Source: Nageia nagi
Lineage: Eukaryota > Pinophyta
Direction of reading: 5' to 3'
NCBI GenBank assembly: GCA_050084985.1
Contig: JBITNC010000001.1
Location: 8,122,001 to 8,186,000 of the forward strand
Length of the DNA stretch: 64,000 nucleotides
Shown here piece after piece: positions 1 to 12,190 of the stretch. The first letter of the stretch is position 1, and every line of letters starts with the position of its first letter. The notes beneath the pieces are model-generated. The model did not search any database and was not told where the DNA came from. It worked only from the letters and a program-made list of their open reading frames with translations. The position numbers and the translations under genes were made by a program.

Positions 1-540
1 AATTAACCACAATCACTTAGACCCATCCAATGAAAATAGATCATTAAAACAAAATTCTAGAACTAGATCAAGCACAATATGGTGATGTTTATTAAAATCT
101 CCAGATATTAACTAGTAATAAACTTAAAATTCATGACAATTGTTCCTAAAATTTTATATAAAATACTCCACAATTATTTTTCAATCATTTTACCAAAATT
201 GAATGAATGCTTGGATCTCTTGTATAATTTGTAGTTGCATATAATGAAATTATGTTTATCCTTGCCAATAAAAAGAATAATTAAGTAGCTGTTGATGGTT
301 TGGATCCAATTGAGATGTGGGACAATGCTGCTATTTTATTGGTCAAACTCTCCACTTCAATGCTCATGCCGCTCTTTTAACCTTGCTATAAAGGATATGG
401 GATTTAAGAACATATAGATGTACTAACAAGTTGTGAGAGCTTAGGAAGCAACTGATAATTGCAAGCACAACAAACATTAACAACTTTATAGGTATCTTTT
501 AGACATACACTAAATTGGTCGATTTACAACTAATTGAGTT
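1..540. other. No gene seen
   Basis: AT-rich sequence with many stops in all frames. I recognise no domain. The decayed PPR gene begins just downstream, so this could be its former 5' part or promoter, but nothing in the sequence shows that. Confidence 0.4.
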
Positions 541-1281
541 TACAAATATATCAAACGCTCTTTGAAAGCAAATATTTCTCAGATGTTATGGTTGTAAATG
601 CTCTACGAGACATGAATGCAAGTTTAAAGAATATGTACAGGATGCAGGTCTTGTTTTACAAAATAAATGTAGTAGAGAGACAACTACATGATATGCAATG
701 ACAATTAGATGTGAACAAAATAGATTTGTTGACAATGCCATAAACATTTTTAAACAAATGCAATTGTTAGACTCAAAATCTTTTTCAACATCCCTCCAAC
801 ATATGCTACTGGGGAAGTTTAATGAGGAGATACATTATGTCATGGAATCCAATGTTTGTAAGACATTCACAAAATGGAAAATTTGAAATGACATATGGTG
901 CCATTGAAACATTTCTTTATGTGATGTAACAATCACAACATATGCACATGATAGATACATTGGAATAACTACTTACTTGATACAAGGTGGTATGATATTC
1001 ACCAAGGAGTAGCTAAATATGGTTATGCAAATATGGTAGAATATACAAAATCCACCTATAATTATTTGAAAAAATGCCTCATTGGTGGTCTCAAGGAATG
1101 CAATATTTATGGGTGTATGCATAATGGGAGAAGTAGAAGAAATGCGAACATCTATAAAAGAGTTGCAATATGTTTTTCATTTAATACTATGGTTGTGAGT
1201 TTTTTGATAGATATGGATGCAAAAGGAAGTTCACCTTTCATATTTGTACATTACCATATCTCATTATGTACAAATTTGTAA
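541..1281 (+). pseudogene. PPR (pentatricopeptide repeat) gene remnant, middle part
   Basis: Three pieces fit the plant PLS-class PPR pattern. At about 550-620 the frame reads QTLFESKYFSDVMVVNAL, matching the usual 'ESGF-SDVVVVNALIDMYAKCG' stretch. At 698-886 it reads NRFVDNAINIFKQMQL, then EEIHYVMES. At about 992-1045 it reads DIHQGVAKYGYANMVEY. The pieces lie in different frames and are separated by stops, so this is a pseudogene. PPR proteins bind RNA in plastids or mitochondria and act in editing, splicing or stability. No targeting peptide or true start codon is visible. The order agrees with the C-terminal piece at 2446, so both probably come from one gene. Confidence 0.65.
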
Positions 1282-2445
1282 GTAATAAATGAAGCGCTCT
1301 CTCATATTTTTATGATCCACTAGCAGGTCATTCTATAAATGTGTATTGCCAAATATCCCTCAGTAATAATTAACATTCATGAACTTTAAGAAATTTAAAT
1401 AAAATCACTTGGGTCTCATTAAAACAATATTGTGTATCAAGTTCACATACACAAATACTGTACACATTGTTCATCAACTCAACAACAAATCCTTCCAAAT
1501 TTCTATCCATGACTACATACAATAATGAGACTTTAGATTTAAATACACAATATAATGGTGCACACTATCTTCTACAATGTCCACAATTATGAAATGGATA
1601 CAATTATACAAAAATATTAGATCCCTATAAACTACATAATGGAGTAATACAAATAATTTATGGTAGCCTTAATTGCTCTTAAAACTAGCTTTGATACCAT
1701 ATAAGATTTGGAAGAGGCCCAAATAAAAAAAAAAAAATTTAGATAGAAACAATAATATATGAAAATGAGATGTAGGTTATGGAGCTTAAAAAACCTCTTA
1801 CCATCAACTACCCTAATCAACTTATGCATTAATATACTAAATATAATTATTACATGATCTAATTCTCTAACATATTACTTACAACTAGCCCTAATGAAAT
1901 ATTTCTAACAATCTACATATAGAACATAAACAAACATATCACCAAGCTCCACCATATAAAAGACATACAAGAACCCACCTTGCAACCAAATATTTTTTCT
2001 AAATCCATTTAGTTAGCCACCATTGAATCCTTTCCTTATACCATCAAAACTCCATCCTCTCACTCTTGCCATAGCCAATGGTCTCATAACTCATGGTTAC
2101 GACCCTCTATAAAATCACCTGCTCTACTATGCAACACAAACCCTTTATGATAAAGAGGCCCAAAAAACTAATTGTAACCTCCATACAAATAAGAAGAGAC
2201 AATATACCACTATGAAAATATTAAAAATCATCAATATGTTAAATACAAATGGTAAGTTCTTTTAGTGCTTTTTTCTTCTTAAATCTTGCTCATCCTCTAT
2301 CACTAACTTGCATGTTTGGTCTACTTATGTCTCTACCCTCTACAACATAGCATTTAAATTTCTAGGTTGAATAGTTGTTAAGTATTATAAGCTTGTTTTT
2401 GCCAAAATACCACTTTTGGACAAGTTTTTGACACCTTGAAGTATA
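1282..2445. other. Unassigned sequence inside the PPR remnant
   Basis: About 1.2 kb with no recognisable coding sequence. It separates two parts of the PPR remnant, so it may be an insertion. At 1686-1698 the minus strand reads TGGTATCAAAGC, like a tRNA-Met primer site, but I find neither an LTR pair nor gag next to it. A stretch of A runs at 1728-1737. Confidence 0.3.
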
Positions 2446-3015
2446 GTGTTTCATCATGTCGCTAGTTTTACACTTGATAATTGCATCTACTTAAAAGTCT
2501 TTACAAGTCTTTCACTTTTGTGCATATCCTACAATCATAGGATTAATCATTATACATGCATTGTTGACCTTCTTGGTTGTGCAAACTATCTTAAGGGAGC
2601 TTTGAACTTCATTACCAAAATACCCATAAAACCTAAATTAGGTGTGTGCATGTGTCTACTTGGTTCTTGTAAATCAAATGTTGTGGTCTGTGCAAGTTAT
2701 ATTGAGGGAGCTTTGAACTTCATTGCCAGAATACCCATAAAGCATGAATTGGGTGTGTGCATGTGTCTACTTGGTGCTTAAAAATTGAATGTTATGATTC
2801 AAGAAGGCTCTCTTGAGGAAGCTTTTAAATTCATTGAAAAAATACCCATAAACCCAAAACTGGGTATGTAGATGTGTCTATTGGGTGCTTGTACATTGAA
2901 TGTTGTGATTTGTGCAACCTATGGGAGCTTTGAACTTCATTGCCAAAATACCCATAAACCTTTAATTGGGTGTGTGGATGCATCAACTTGGTGCTTGTAA
3001 ATCAAATGTTGGGGA
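2446..3015 (+). pseudogene. PPR gene remnant, C-terminal E-domain part
   Basis: The frame contains YNHRINHYTCIVDLLGCANY followed by LKGALNFITKIPIKP and GVCMCLLG. This matches the highly conserved end of plant PLS PPR proteins, roughly '[37 protein letters not shown]'. The Arg of LLGRAG is Cys here and the Trp of VW is Cys. The last segment is repeated in tandem (2595-3015) and the third and fourth units carry stops. No DYW deaminase domain is visible downstream. Confidence 0.75.
2595..3015 (+). repeat. Tandem array of a PPR segment, 111 bp x 4
   Basis: Units start at 2595, 2706, 2817 and 2923, giving spacings of 111, 111 and 106 bases. Each begins GGGAGCTTTGAACTTCATT or a close variant and encodes about 37 residues of the PPR E-motif (GALNFI-KIPIK, then MCLLG). 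The first two units are in one open frame, so the amplification may have started while the gene was still readable. Confidence 0.85.
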
Positions 3016-3016
3016 T

Positions 3017-3395
3017 TTATTTGACAGATGCATAACACTGACAAAGTTTCATAGTCTACAATGATTGCATGATACATAAAATGGATTTTCTAGAAAAAAG
3101 TAGACACACAAAATATGTGGAAGAATAAAACAAGATCCATAATTTATTTGACATGAGCCATGATGAAAATATAGTTTCATGGTCTACAATAATTACACAA
3201 TACACAAAATGGGTTTTCTAAAAAAACCCATAGATACATAAAATATGTGGAAGAATACATAAGATCCAGGATAAGTTTGATAAAATGCATGATGCAAACA
3301 TAATTTCATGGTTTGCAATGTTTGCCGAATTTACAAGTTTTCTAAAATAATGCAAAAAAATATAAAGCATGGATATATATGCAGAATGTAGAAGA
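3017..3395 (+). repeat. Second tandem array of a PPR motif, about 127 bp x 3
   Basis: Units start near 3017, 3144 and 3272. The second translates as LFDMSHDENIVSWSTIITQY and the third contains FDKMHDANIISW. Both fit the PPR signature 'LFDKM--RNVVSW--MI--Y'. Each unit ends with an A-rich tail containing ATATGTGGAAGAATA. The array lies after the E motif, although this motif belongs upstream of it in a normal protein, so the order has been rearranged. Confidence 0.75.
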
Positions 3396-3464
3396 ATACT
3401 ACAAGTCTACAAGGTCACAAATTGAAATACCTACTTGCACCTCTTAGGCAAACATATTTCCCAT

Positions 3465-3544
3465 CATTTGGTCTCACTAGGTCTCCTCTCGTCTTATCTT
3501 ACCATGTCTCCTTTCATTTGGTCTCACCACATCTCCTCTTGTCT
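3465..3544. repeat. Short direct repeat, about 30 bp, spaced 50 bp
   Basis: Two copies of a CT-rich segment beginning CATTTGGTCTCAC lie at 3465-3494 and 3515-3544, immediately left of the element A 5' LTR. Function unknown. Confidence 0.6.
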
Positions 3545-3551
3545 GGTATTC

Positions 3552-4356
3552 TGTAATGAACCAAAAATAAAAATAAAAAATAAAATATAAAAAAAAGAAT
3601 ATGGTCCCTTATGTTATAAAATAAAGTTATTATATTAGTGTGGTGTGTTATAATAAATAAAAAAGGGGCCAACGTAGCTAGTAGACATAACATTGTTAAG
3701 TTATGGTCAATAAGAAATTAGAAGAGGCATGGTATATAAAGGGATTTTAGAAGTTGTGTGGGGAGAATGTCATTTTGCATTTTGTGAATTTGGATTCCTT
3801 ATGATTCTATAGAGTGAGGTTGCTCCTTACTCAAACAATTTACGAAGTTAGGGTTGTTGCTTAACCTTGGGCTATATTTCTAAAGGTTGCTCCTTCAAGG
3901 TTTATTTTTGCTCATAAGAATATAGAGATATATTTTGAGAAGAATTCAGTGATTGGTTCCATTGACAGATTAGGGGGTTTATGACAGCTCTAGTGTAGAT
4001 TAGGATGTATTTTTTCTTCATATTAGTAGATCAACCATTTCATGCATTGATTCAGTGAGTAGAGGTGGATAAAAGAGTTTTCAAACCTGCATGCATTCAC
4101 ATAGCCAACCAATTAGTGTACAGTTCCAACTAGATGTCAGGTTTAGAGGGGTTGCCTAGCTACTTTTCATTATAATTACTTTTTGATTCTGCTAAAGTTA
4201 ATAAATCTGAGCTTTTACTTTCTGAAGTTGATTATTGAGCTATGATCTCTATACTATTAGTTGTCATAATTGTGATTTATGGTTGCATGTTAAGTATGTT
4301 ATGTTTTTCTATGTGATTTACATGATCCTTAGTTAAAAAGAGAAAAATGTTTGTTA
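3552..4356 (+). repeat. 5' LTR of element A
   Basis: Begins TGTAATGAACC and matches 23722-24513 along its whole length with scattered substitutions and small indels. A TATA-like TATATAAAG is at 3733-3741. The LTR ends just before the primer site at 4361. Confidence 0.9.
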
Positions 4357-4360
4357 AAAG

Positions 4361-4372
4361 TGGTATCAGAGC
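4361..4372 (+). other. Primer binding site of element A (initiator tRNA-Met type)
   Basis: TGGTATCAGAGC, complementary to the 3' end of plant initiator tRNA-Met, four bases after the 5' LTR. It primes minus-strand DNA synthesis. Confidence 0.9.
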
Positions 4373-4592
4373 TTGGATGTTCCCAGCTTGTGGAAAAATC
4401 ATCAGGAATAAGGTGCATGCAAGGTTGCTTTTTCTCATGTAATTACTTGCACTACCATACAAAACATTTCTCAAGGTTTTGATTAGATAAAAAATTTTCA
4501 TAGTTAGAGTTTTAGGTGTCCATGTTAGATATTATGTTCAGATCTGGGTAATCTAAACCTGTGTAGTCACATAAAAGTTTTAGTGGTGATTT

Positions 4593-4832
4593 ATGAGTAA
4601 AAAATCGAAAATCAAGTATACATATGAGTTGAGATTGAGAAGAGGGAGACAAGAGATAGGTCATCAAGAACATCAATTAGTAGAGGAAGAATATCAATTG
4701 GAAGAGGAATCCTACGCAACCATGGAAGAACACAAAAATAGTAATCAAGGGGATAATGGTGTAGATAGATTTGAGAGGAAATTAGACACTCTCGTAACTC
4801 TTATGACATAATTGGTCTAGCAGCAACAAAAG
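4593..4832 (+). pseudogene. Element A gag, N-terminal fragment
   Basis: ATG at 4593 opens a 72-codon charged, Glu-rich frame ending in DRFERKLDTLVTLM and then, after a stop, Gln-rich codons. This N-terminal coiled-coil pattern is usual for chromovirus Gag. The copia LTR starts at 4833 and cuts the gene. The rest continues at about 19187. Confidence 0.7.
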
Positions 4833-5328
4833 TGATAGAATTGAAGTATAAACTAAACAAATCTAAAATCCCAAGATCACATGAAAGCTCATAAAACACA
4901 TCTAACAAACTCACAAAGTAATCTCACAAAGATAACTCAAGATATAAGTAGTTCCTTAAACTAGGAGTACATCCACTAACTAGATCTCACTTTTTCACAA
5001 ATAAGAACTCTTATAATTCTCCTATTCTTATCTCCTAAACACTATCCTCTAGCATAAATTTACTTTATAAATTGGTGTATAATCATAAAAAGGGAGTCTT
5101 CTATGTATAGGCTAAAATTCCCCTTTGGATCACCCTTTTACCCAATGTATAAAGGAATGATATGCGACTCCCTTTTACCTAAGGGGCATGCTCATGACAT
5201 GGAGTGTAGGACAAGTTACATTATCATATTCACTTAAATACTTAAGGTATCTAATGACACCCTTAAGTATTAGTGAATTTACAAAGAGTATTAATACAAA
5301 CCTTTACAATAATGCATTATACATTTCA
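4833..5328 (-). repeat. 3' LTR of the copia element
   Basis: Plus-strand ends TGATAGAATTG and CATTTCA give the usual TG/CA termini. It matches 18704-19180 closely and the solo LTR at 44139-44639 less closely. The minus-strand polypurine tract (AAGGGGAAGT) lies at about 5331-5341. Confidence 0.9.
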
Positions 5329-5341
5329 GCACTTCCCCTTA

Positions 5342-6050
5342 ATGCAATATTGGGATAGAGCGAATAAGAGAGAAAGTAAGAGAGTTCTCCTCCAAATAAA
5401 TACAACCAAATATAAGAACTTTTTACATATTCGTGAAGTAAGAAAGGTCTAATTTGATACTCACTACTTTACCATTTTAACAAATGGTTTACAATACAAT
5501 CATTAACCTCAACTGATTTCAATGTACATAAAGTAGTCATCCATATGAAAGTCATGAAGAGTCTTCAAGAGCCTACATACTCAAAGTAACCTGCAATCTC
5601 AAGGAACTTGTAGGTCAGAAGTAGATAAAATAACAAGATCAATTAGATGCAATATATTCATATCAACAAGGATAGATGAATCAAACAAATGCCATCATAA
5701 ACTGATCAATGATGCACTATAAGTCATCACAAAGATGCTAGGCTAAAACTCAATCACCTACTATATATTCAACATGTGTTGATCATGATTACAAAGTAGA
5801 GCATAATAAAATGCACATACGAGTTTCTCACATATGGATAACTAAATAGTGCCAAAAGACACATAAGAGTTCCTCACATATGGATAACTGAATAGTGCTA
5901 TATTGATCAATATTTTACTTTAGAAATTTGTACAAGTTCCTCATGCAGAGTGAACTTACCAAGAAGATTTACAATAAAATCAACACTATACAACATAAAA
6001 TCCTCCTAGGGATGAAGTTGTCATCATAAATATGAATTCAATATAAGAAT
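5342..6050 (-). other. Copia 3' untranslated region
   Basis: About 700 bases between the copia RNase H end and its 3' LTR. No coding signal. A 40-base segment containing CATATGGATAACT occurs twice, near 5830 and 5875. Confidence 0.5.
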
Positions 6051-8905
6051 TCAAACTTCACTCCCCTTTGAAGGCAACTTCATTAACCTAATAGAATCCT
6101 TGAGCTTACAAAATTGAGCTTCAAGAAGGGGATTGATGAACAAGTTAGCGAAGATCAAGGTTGATAGATAATACTCTAGGTGTATGATGCCATCAAAAAC
6201 TTTTTCCTTGATAAAATGGGCTTGGATTTCCATATATTTTATTCTTTGATGGAACACAAGATTCTTAGCCAAAGAAATAATCGATTAATTATTTGAAAAA
6301 ATCATAGATGAGCCAAATTACTCATACCCAATTTATTTCAAAAGATGCCTTAGCTAAATAGCTTCCTAGGTTGCAACAGACATGGCATGGTATTTGACTT
6401 CTATGGTGGAAAAAGAAATAGTAGGCTACTTCTTAGAAGCCCAAGAGATAGCACCTAAACTAATGCTAAAAACATATGTAAGGGTTGATTTCCTATCATC
6501 TCTATCTCTTCCATAGTCAAAATCTGAGAACCTTGAGAGAACAAACAAGGGCAACTTGGAATACTTGAGAGTAAGATCCTTCATCTTTGCAACATAACTT
6601 AAGATTTGCTTAACAACATTGAGGTTCTCAACATATGGTGTATATATGAATCAATCCATCAAATTCATTGCAAAGGTAATATCTGACCTGAAAATAGTCA
6701 AATATAGAAGACTAATAATTAATTTCTTGTAAGCTGTAGCATTAGCCAATTGAGAGTTAGAGTAAAGAGAAATAGTGATTCTAGGAGAGATAAGGATTGC
6801 AACATATCTACACTTTTCCATTCTAAACTTCTTCAAGATATCTGATATATACTTAGATTAACTAAGATAAGTGTAATCCTTGTATTGGTATACTTGCATT
6901 CTAAGGTAGTAGTGTAAGAGACCAAGATCAATAATTTCAAATGTTGCCTTAAGTTTGGATTGTTTCTAGTAATTAAAAGATCATCCACATAAATTAGAAT
7001 CAAGAACACATCTTTTCCTTGATTGAGCACATATAAATTAGAGTCAAAGAAGCACTTAGAGAATCTAATGTCTACAAAGTATCTTGAAATCTTCTTATAC
7101 CAAGATCTAGGTGCTTTTTTAAGTACATATAATGACTTCTTTATCTTGCACATAAAAGAATATTTGCCTTCCATAATAAACCCTTCTAGTTGATTCATGA
7201 AATGCACTCTTGATGTCAAGTTGTAAAACTTTCCATCCTTGAGCTGTAGAAAGAGCAAGCATAATTTTGATAGTGGGCATCTTTGCCACAAAAGCAAAGG
7301 TTTTCTCATAATCTACACCATATTTTTGAGCAAAACTTTTAGCTACTAACCTTGCCTTATATTTCTAAATGTCTCCAACTGCATTGTACTTGACCTTGTA
7401 GATCCACTTATTGCCAATTACATTTTTTTCATTGGAATAAATAACTAAATCTCAAGTTTTATTTTTCATAAGTGCCTCATACTTGACTTTCATGGCTTCC
7501 ACTTGGCACTTATGCTTAGAAGCATCTTTGAAATATGAGGGCCCATGCTTGTTGTCAATATTGGCAAATAAGGATTTATTCAAGGTCATGCTCCTTGTTA
7601 CCTTTTGATTTGAGAAATTTTGCTTCTGATACGACTTACTCATATCAATATCCAACTACCTAGGTGCAACTAATGAGTTCTCTAAATCATCCACATCCTC
7701 ACTAGAAATAAATTCTTCAAAAAGTTTATTAAAATTGACATCTCTTAAAATGAACACTACTTTATAGGATGGAAAGTATATCTTGTAGCCTCTATGTTGA
7801 TTATCATAACCCACAAAGATGCATTTTTAGATCTTTTGTCTACCTTTTTCTTTTCTCAAAAATAATGTAAGAGAATCCTTCACAACCAAACACCCTAAGG
7901 TGAGAAATGTTAGGTTTTCTTCCTAACCATGCCTCAAAAGGAGTTTTACCCTAAATGAATTTTGTGAGATACTTGTTCAAGGTTTAAATAGCAATGCTTT
8001 CTACTTCACCCCATAAAAAATTAGGAATATTAGCCAACATGCACCTAGCCATCTCTATAATTATCCTATTTTTTCTTTTGGTAACACCATTCTGCTAAGG
8101 AGTGTAAGGAATCGTAAACTCCCTCTTGATTACATACTTAGCAAAATAGTCATTAAACTCATTACTATTATATTCTACCTCATTATCTAATCTCAACATT
8201 TTGATTTTAATGTTAGTTTGATTTTAAACTAAGACCTTAAAATTTTTGAAACTCTCAAAGGTTTAATCCTTATGCTCAAGTAGATAGCCAAAAAGCATCC
8301 TATTAAAGTCATTGATGAAGGTCAAGACGTAAGATGCTCTCCCAAGTTACTTAGTCTAAAACAAATCCATAAAATTTAAATGCACAAATTGAAGAGATTG
8401 AGATGCTCTTGTTGCCTTATCTTTTTTGAACCTTTATATATGCATCTTGCCAAGGATGCACTTCTCACATAGACCAATTGAAGGTGAAATTGAAGGCAAA
8501 CCTTTCACAAGTTCTTAGTCTTTTATAAATTCAATACTTTTGTGGTTAAGGTGCTCTAAATGTTGGTGCCAAATATTACCTCTCAAATATATATTTGTAG
8601 CAAAACACATCTTTGTTGGAATTTGATTTACATTATAGAGATCATCTTTCACTGACCCTTTAGCCAATATGGCAAGTCCTTTCTTGCAACTTGGATCATA
8701 GAGAGAATGTTCATACTTAGCTTAAGAACATAAAGCAATTTTTCAAGAACCTTTCCATGAATCAAAACACTCCCAATTACTTATACTTCAAGGATATAAT
8801 TATCACCAATCACAACTGCATCTTTTCTATACTTGTAAAAATTTTTAAACTTATCTTTTTCAAAACATAGATGATTAGTGTAACTAAAGTCAATAATCTA
8901 ATCTC
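6051..8905 (-). pseudogene. Copia pol: protease remnant, integrase, reverse transcriptase, RNase H
   Basis: Reading down the minus strand: a protease remnant DFSYTNHLC near 8880 (family D-S-G-A-T-NH); the pre-integrase and integrase core (SIGLCEKCILGKMH; LRLDNEVEYNSNEF; REFTIPYTP; QNGVTKRKNR); the pol linker at 7452-7655 (KHKCQVEAMKVKYEALMKN); reverse transcriptase at 6833-7309 with YVDDLLITR near 6973-6999; the RT-RNase H connection at 6651-6836; and RNase H at 6051-6640 (DDRKSTLTYVF, GAISWASKK, AKNLVFHQR). Several frameshifts and stops inactivate it. The protease Asp-Ser-Gly is lost (DFS). Confidence 0.88.
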
Positions 8906-8960
8906 ATGAAAAAGTGTAAGACATGAAGTTAAGCATCACAGTAAAACTAGCTTGAATATT

Positions 8961-9885
8961 CTACTTTCCTTTGAAGTTTGTTACATTTCTATTGCCTTTG
9001 TTCTTTTCCTCTCTTTTATTTTTGTAGCAATTAACTTTTTTGTGACCTTGAATGCCATAATAGTTACACATACCATCAAACTTTACCTTAGAATTTGGAT
9101 TATTTGCTTTGCCTTTTTCATCTCTTTGTTTGAAGTGGTTGTTGTTGCCATTGTTCCTATTGCTATTGATGTTGTTCTTATTGTAGCCATTGCCTCTTTT
9201 CTCAAACCTTTTGGAGAAAGAAGGATAAGATTTCTTTTGATGGTTGAACCTCTTCTTGAAAAGAGATTTGGTTGCTCCAAGAGAAATGTTATTATTCTTA
9301 GGAGAAAAAATCAACACCTTTTTCTTAAAAGTTTTCTCATGCTTCAAAAGGAGCCTAAAAAGGTTCTCAAGGGAGAAGATTTTTTTTTCATCATCAAGCC
9401 TTATCTTAATTACTGTCACAAAGTTACCAAACTTTGAAGAAAGGATTTGAAGGATGACGAAGACCATGAACTCATTGTTGATCCATTCGCATCCACAAGC
9501 AACAAGTTAGGTCTTAAAGTCAATGATTTTGTTCAAGTAGATAGCCACATTTTCATCTCCCCTTGACTAGATTGAAGAAAATTTTAGAGAATAGTAAACC
9601 TTCTTGAAAACTTTGAACCAAGGCAAATTTGCTTAAGCTTATCCCAAGCTTCCTTTATCAAAGTTGAAGAGGAAATCATCAAAAGCATATCATCTAAAAT
9701 TACATGAAAAATCATGGAAGTTGCTAACTCATTCTTTGTGTTGTAAGCCTTTAGTGCCTTCTCATCTGTAGGAGGTACAAGGTTCTCATTCACTGTTTGT
9801 CAAAGCTTCCTTACCTGTAATTTAGATCTCATCCATGGTTCCCAAATTCTAAAGTTGAAACCATTAAGAATATGTTTGGGTAAAA
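8961..9885 (-). pseudogene. Copia gag
   Basis: Near 9870 the minus strand reads GFNFRIWEPWMRSKLQ, the 'L-G-NY--W---M---L' start of copia Gag. The UBN2-type core follows (ALKAYNTKNELATSMI, STLIKEAWDKL). The C-terminal part at 8961-9467 is a Lys/Asn-rich region and a zinc knuckle reading CNYYGIQGHKKVNC. The second Cys of the CX2CX4HX4C motif is replaced by Tyr, so the knuckle could not bind zinc. A long plus-strand ORF over the same bases is an artefact. Confidence 0.85.
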
Positions 9886-9993
9886 AGGAGTCTCCCATTT
9901 GCTACACAAGAATGTGAAAAATAATAAGCATGTGGTTTAATAAACAACATTATATGTTAAGTTTTAACCAAGTAAGTAATACATGTTATATTT

Positions 9994-10388
9994 TGTTAGG
10001 ATCTTACATCCTAACATTTTAGTATTAGTATTTTATTAAATTATTGGTATATATTGTAATATTATGATTGTAAGGGTAAGCTTGATTTTGCATTACTATT
10101 AGGGTTAGGGTTAGTTTAATATAAATAGATAGAAGTGTGTGGAGAAAGGCATATTGAACATTATTTTTACCTTTGGGGTTGTAAGGAGGTAGCCCCCTCA
10201 AAGCAACATGTGATTCTGTTACTATTTAGTAAAATTCTATCTTTATTTGTTTATTAATGCTATTTCGTATTCTATTTACCAGTGCATGCTCTATTATTTT
10301 CAATATATAGTTGTTATTTTCCTATTTCAAATCAATATTCATTTCATTTTTGCAATATTTTTCTTTTCATATTTATAGCATTGTAACA
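9994..10388 (+). repeat. 5' LTR of element B
   Basis: Starts TGTTAGGATC and ends GTAACA. It contains TTAGGGTTAGGGTTAG at 10099-10114, directly followed by a TATA box (TATAAATAG, 10120-10128). It matches the 3' LTR and the copy at 25339. Confidence 0.93.
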
Positions 10389-10390
10389 TT

Positions 10391-10402
10391 TGGTATTAGA
10401 TC
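10391..10402 (+). other. Primer binding site of element B
   Basis: TGGTATTAGATC, two bases after the LTR. It resembles the tRNA-Met-type site. The related copy at 25745-25756 reads TGGTATCAGATC, so this one has a C-to-T change. Confidence 0.8.
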
Positions 10403-11199
10403 TCTTTTCAAGGCCATTTTACTGCAAGGAAATTTTTTTTTCTTATAGGTCTAGGCTAGAAACCCTATATTGAAGGTTTTAAAATATCCAAAAGGATCTA
10501 TTGTTTTTCGCTAAGCACACTTTCCCATAAAGCTATGTGTGAAGTGAGGTGCAAAAAACTCTATACCAATACCTAAGCCTAAGATAGAACCCTACATGGA
10601 ATTAGACTCCACATACCAAAAGGTATATCAAAGACTATCTAGGCTATAAATGAAAACTAGGTAGGAAGCTGTGTTGACTATCTGTAAACTGTAGTGCACT
10701 AGCAAGTGCTATTGAAAAGTTACTTATCATAGAAGCCATCTTTGTAGCCTCTTTCCTTATGAAAGTTAGATAGGAGGGGTGTTTAAACAAGCCTATAGAG
10801 CAGATAATTCTTACCTTAGAATTGTTCCTTAACATAAAAAACCTTGATTCAAGAAGCAAAATGTACGACATGCAATTTTTTAAAGCCACCAAAAATAGCA
10901 ATTTAGAGGTAGAAAAGTTTTTAGAGTTAAATAACTAAAAATCTGTACTATTTTAGCAATTTTTAACAAAAGTAGATAGACCCATAGATGTAAAAAAAGA
11001 GTTCGAAGGTTCAAAAATCATCATCAAGAGACCTAGCCCATTGTGATCATCTATTCGAGCTAATTATTTTGATATATTACATCCATACACTTTTTTGAGA
11101 ACTTTCTAAAAATAACAATTTCTAAAAATAGTAGTTTCCAAAAATATCAGCTTCAGAATTAGCAATTTTTAGAAAGGGCACCTGAAATAAGATCCCAAA
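10403..11199 (+). other. Element B leader
   Basis: Untranslated leader between primer site and gag. It is shared almost base for base with 25757-26560 in the partial B copy, which shows that it belongs to the element. No ORF is supported; a minus-strand ORF at 10644-10901 is a chance reading. Confidence 0.7.
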
Positions 11200-12190
11200 T
11201 AGCAACACAAGTTGATCCTACCATGATGACATTTCAAACTATGATCTAACTAATGGTAGACACATTTATCAGTACATTTAGAGTAGAAATTCGATAAATA
11301 CAGATACAAATACAAACCCTTTATAGTAAATGTGATAGTGTTCAACTAAGTCTTAGTCATACCAATAATGCATCTAGTTCATAATAATCAAGGCAGTTAG
11401 AAAATCCATAAGGGTATCATCATAACTTTCAGAGCTAATAAGGTGATTTCATTCTTCCCTAAATAACCAAATTGAATTTTTCTTGATTTTATGGAGATAA
11501 TCCCACTAGCTAAATTTATAAAGCTGAATAATATTTCACATTGAACCAAATCCAAAGGATTTGAAGGTGCACATGGCATATTTTCATTTGGACCATGAGG
11601 CTCTCCAATGGCACCAATGGTACTCCAAAATGCACCTTGCTCCTTCATGGGATGAATTCACTCAACAAAATAATTTTGATCCTAGTGACTATGAAGACTT
11701 CACAAGAGCATTAACCAAGTTACGTCAAACTATAATAGACAAAGAATACCAAAATTAGTTTTACAAATTAGCAAATCACATAAAGGGGTTGGATGATGCA
11801 TTTTTCACAAGTTTTTTTATCAGTGGCTTAAAGGAAGAAATTAAACCAGAGGTCAAAATGTTTAATTCCAAAACTATGATGGATGCTATTGCCTTGGAAA
11901 AGCTTACTGAAAATAAAACTAGTGCTCATCAATGAAATACAAGACCTCCATTCACCAAAACACATACTATTTTCCATTCCTCTAATAACACAAGTGCCCC
12001 ACCATCGAATCACATAATGCAAACTAAGAAGTTAACATGGAAAGAAATGGAAAAGCATCAAAAGAAGGGCTTATTCTATAATTATGATGAAAAATTTGTT
12101 CATGATCATCATTGTACATAATAAAAGTTATATTTGCTTGATGCTGATGCTCCTAATGAGGAGGAATATTAGAGTGCACCCGAAGAGGCT
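11200..12190 (+). pseudogene. Element B gag
   Basis: Near 11490-11550 the frame reads YGDNPTS, a stop, IYKAE, a stop, YFTLNQIQ, matching the chromovirus Gag core 'F-G-DP--W---AE-YF'. It continues MAYFHLDHEALQWHQWYSKM at 11561. A degenerate zinc knuckle near 12065-12120 reads LFYNYDEKFVHDHHC, with two of its Cys changed (one to Phe, one to Tyr). The stops stand where related Gags have Trp or Gln. Confidence 0.8.

Noticed and set aside
1686-1698. Minus-strand TGGTATCAAAGC as a primer site of another copia element
   Set aside because: No LTR pair and no gag reading beside it; one 12-base match is weak evidence.
8952-9437. 161-codon plus-strand ORF, hydrophobic
   Set aside because: It is antisense to the copia gag zinc-knuckle region, which has the real protein signature on the minus strand.
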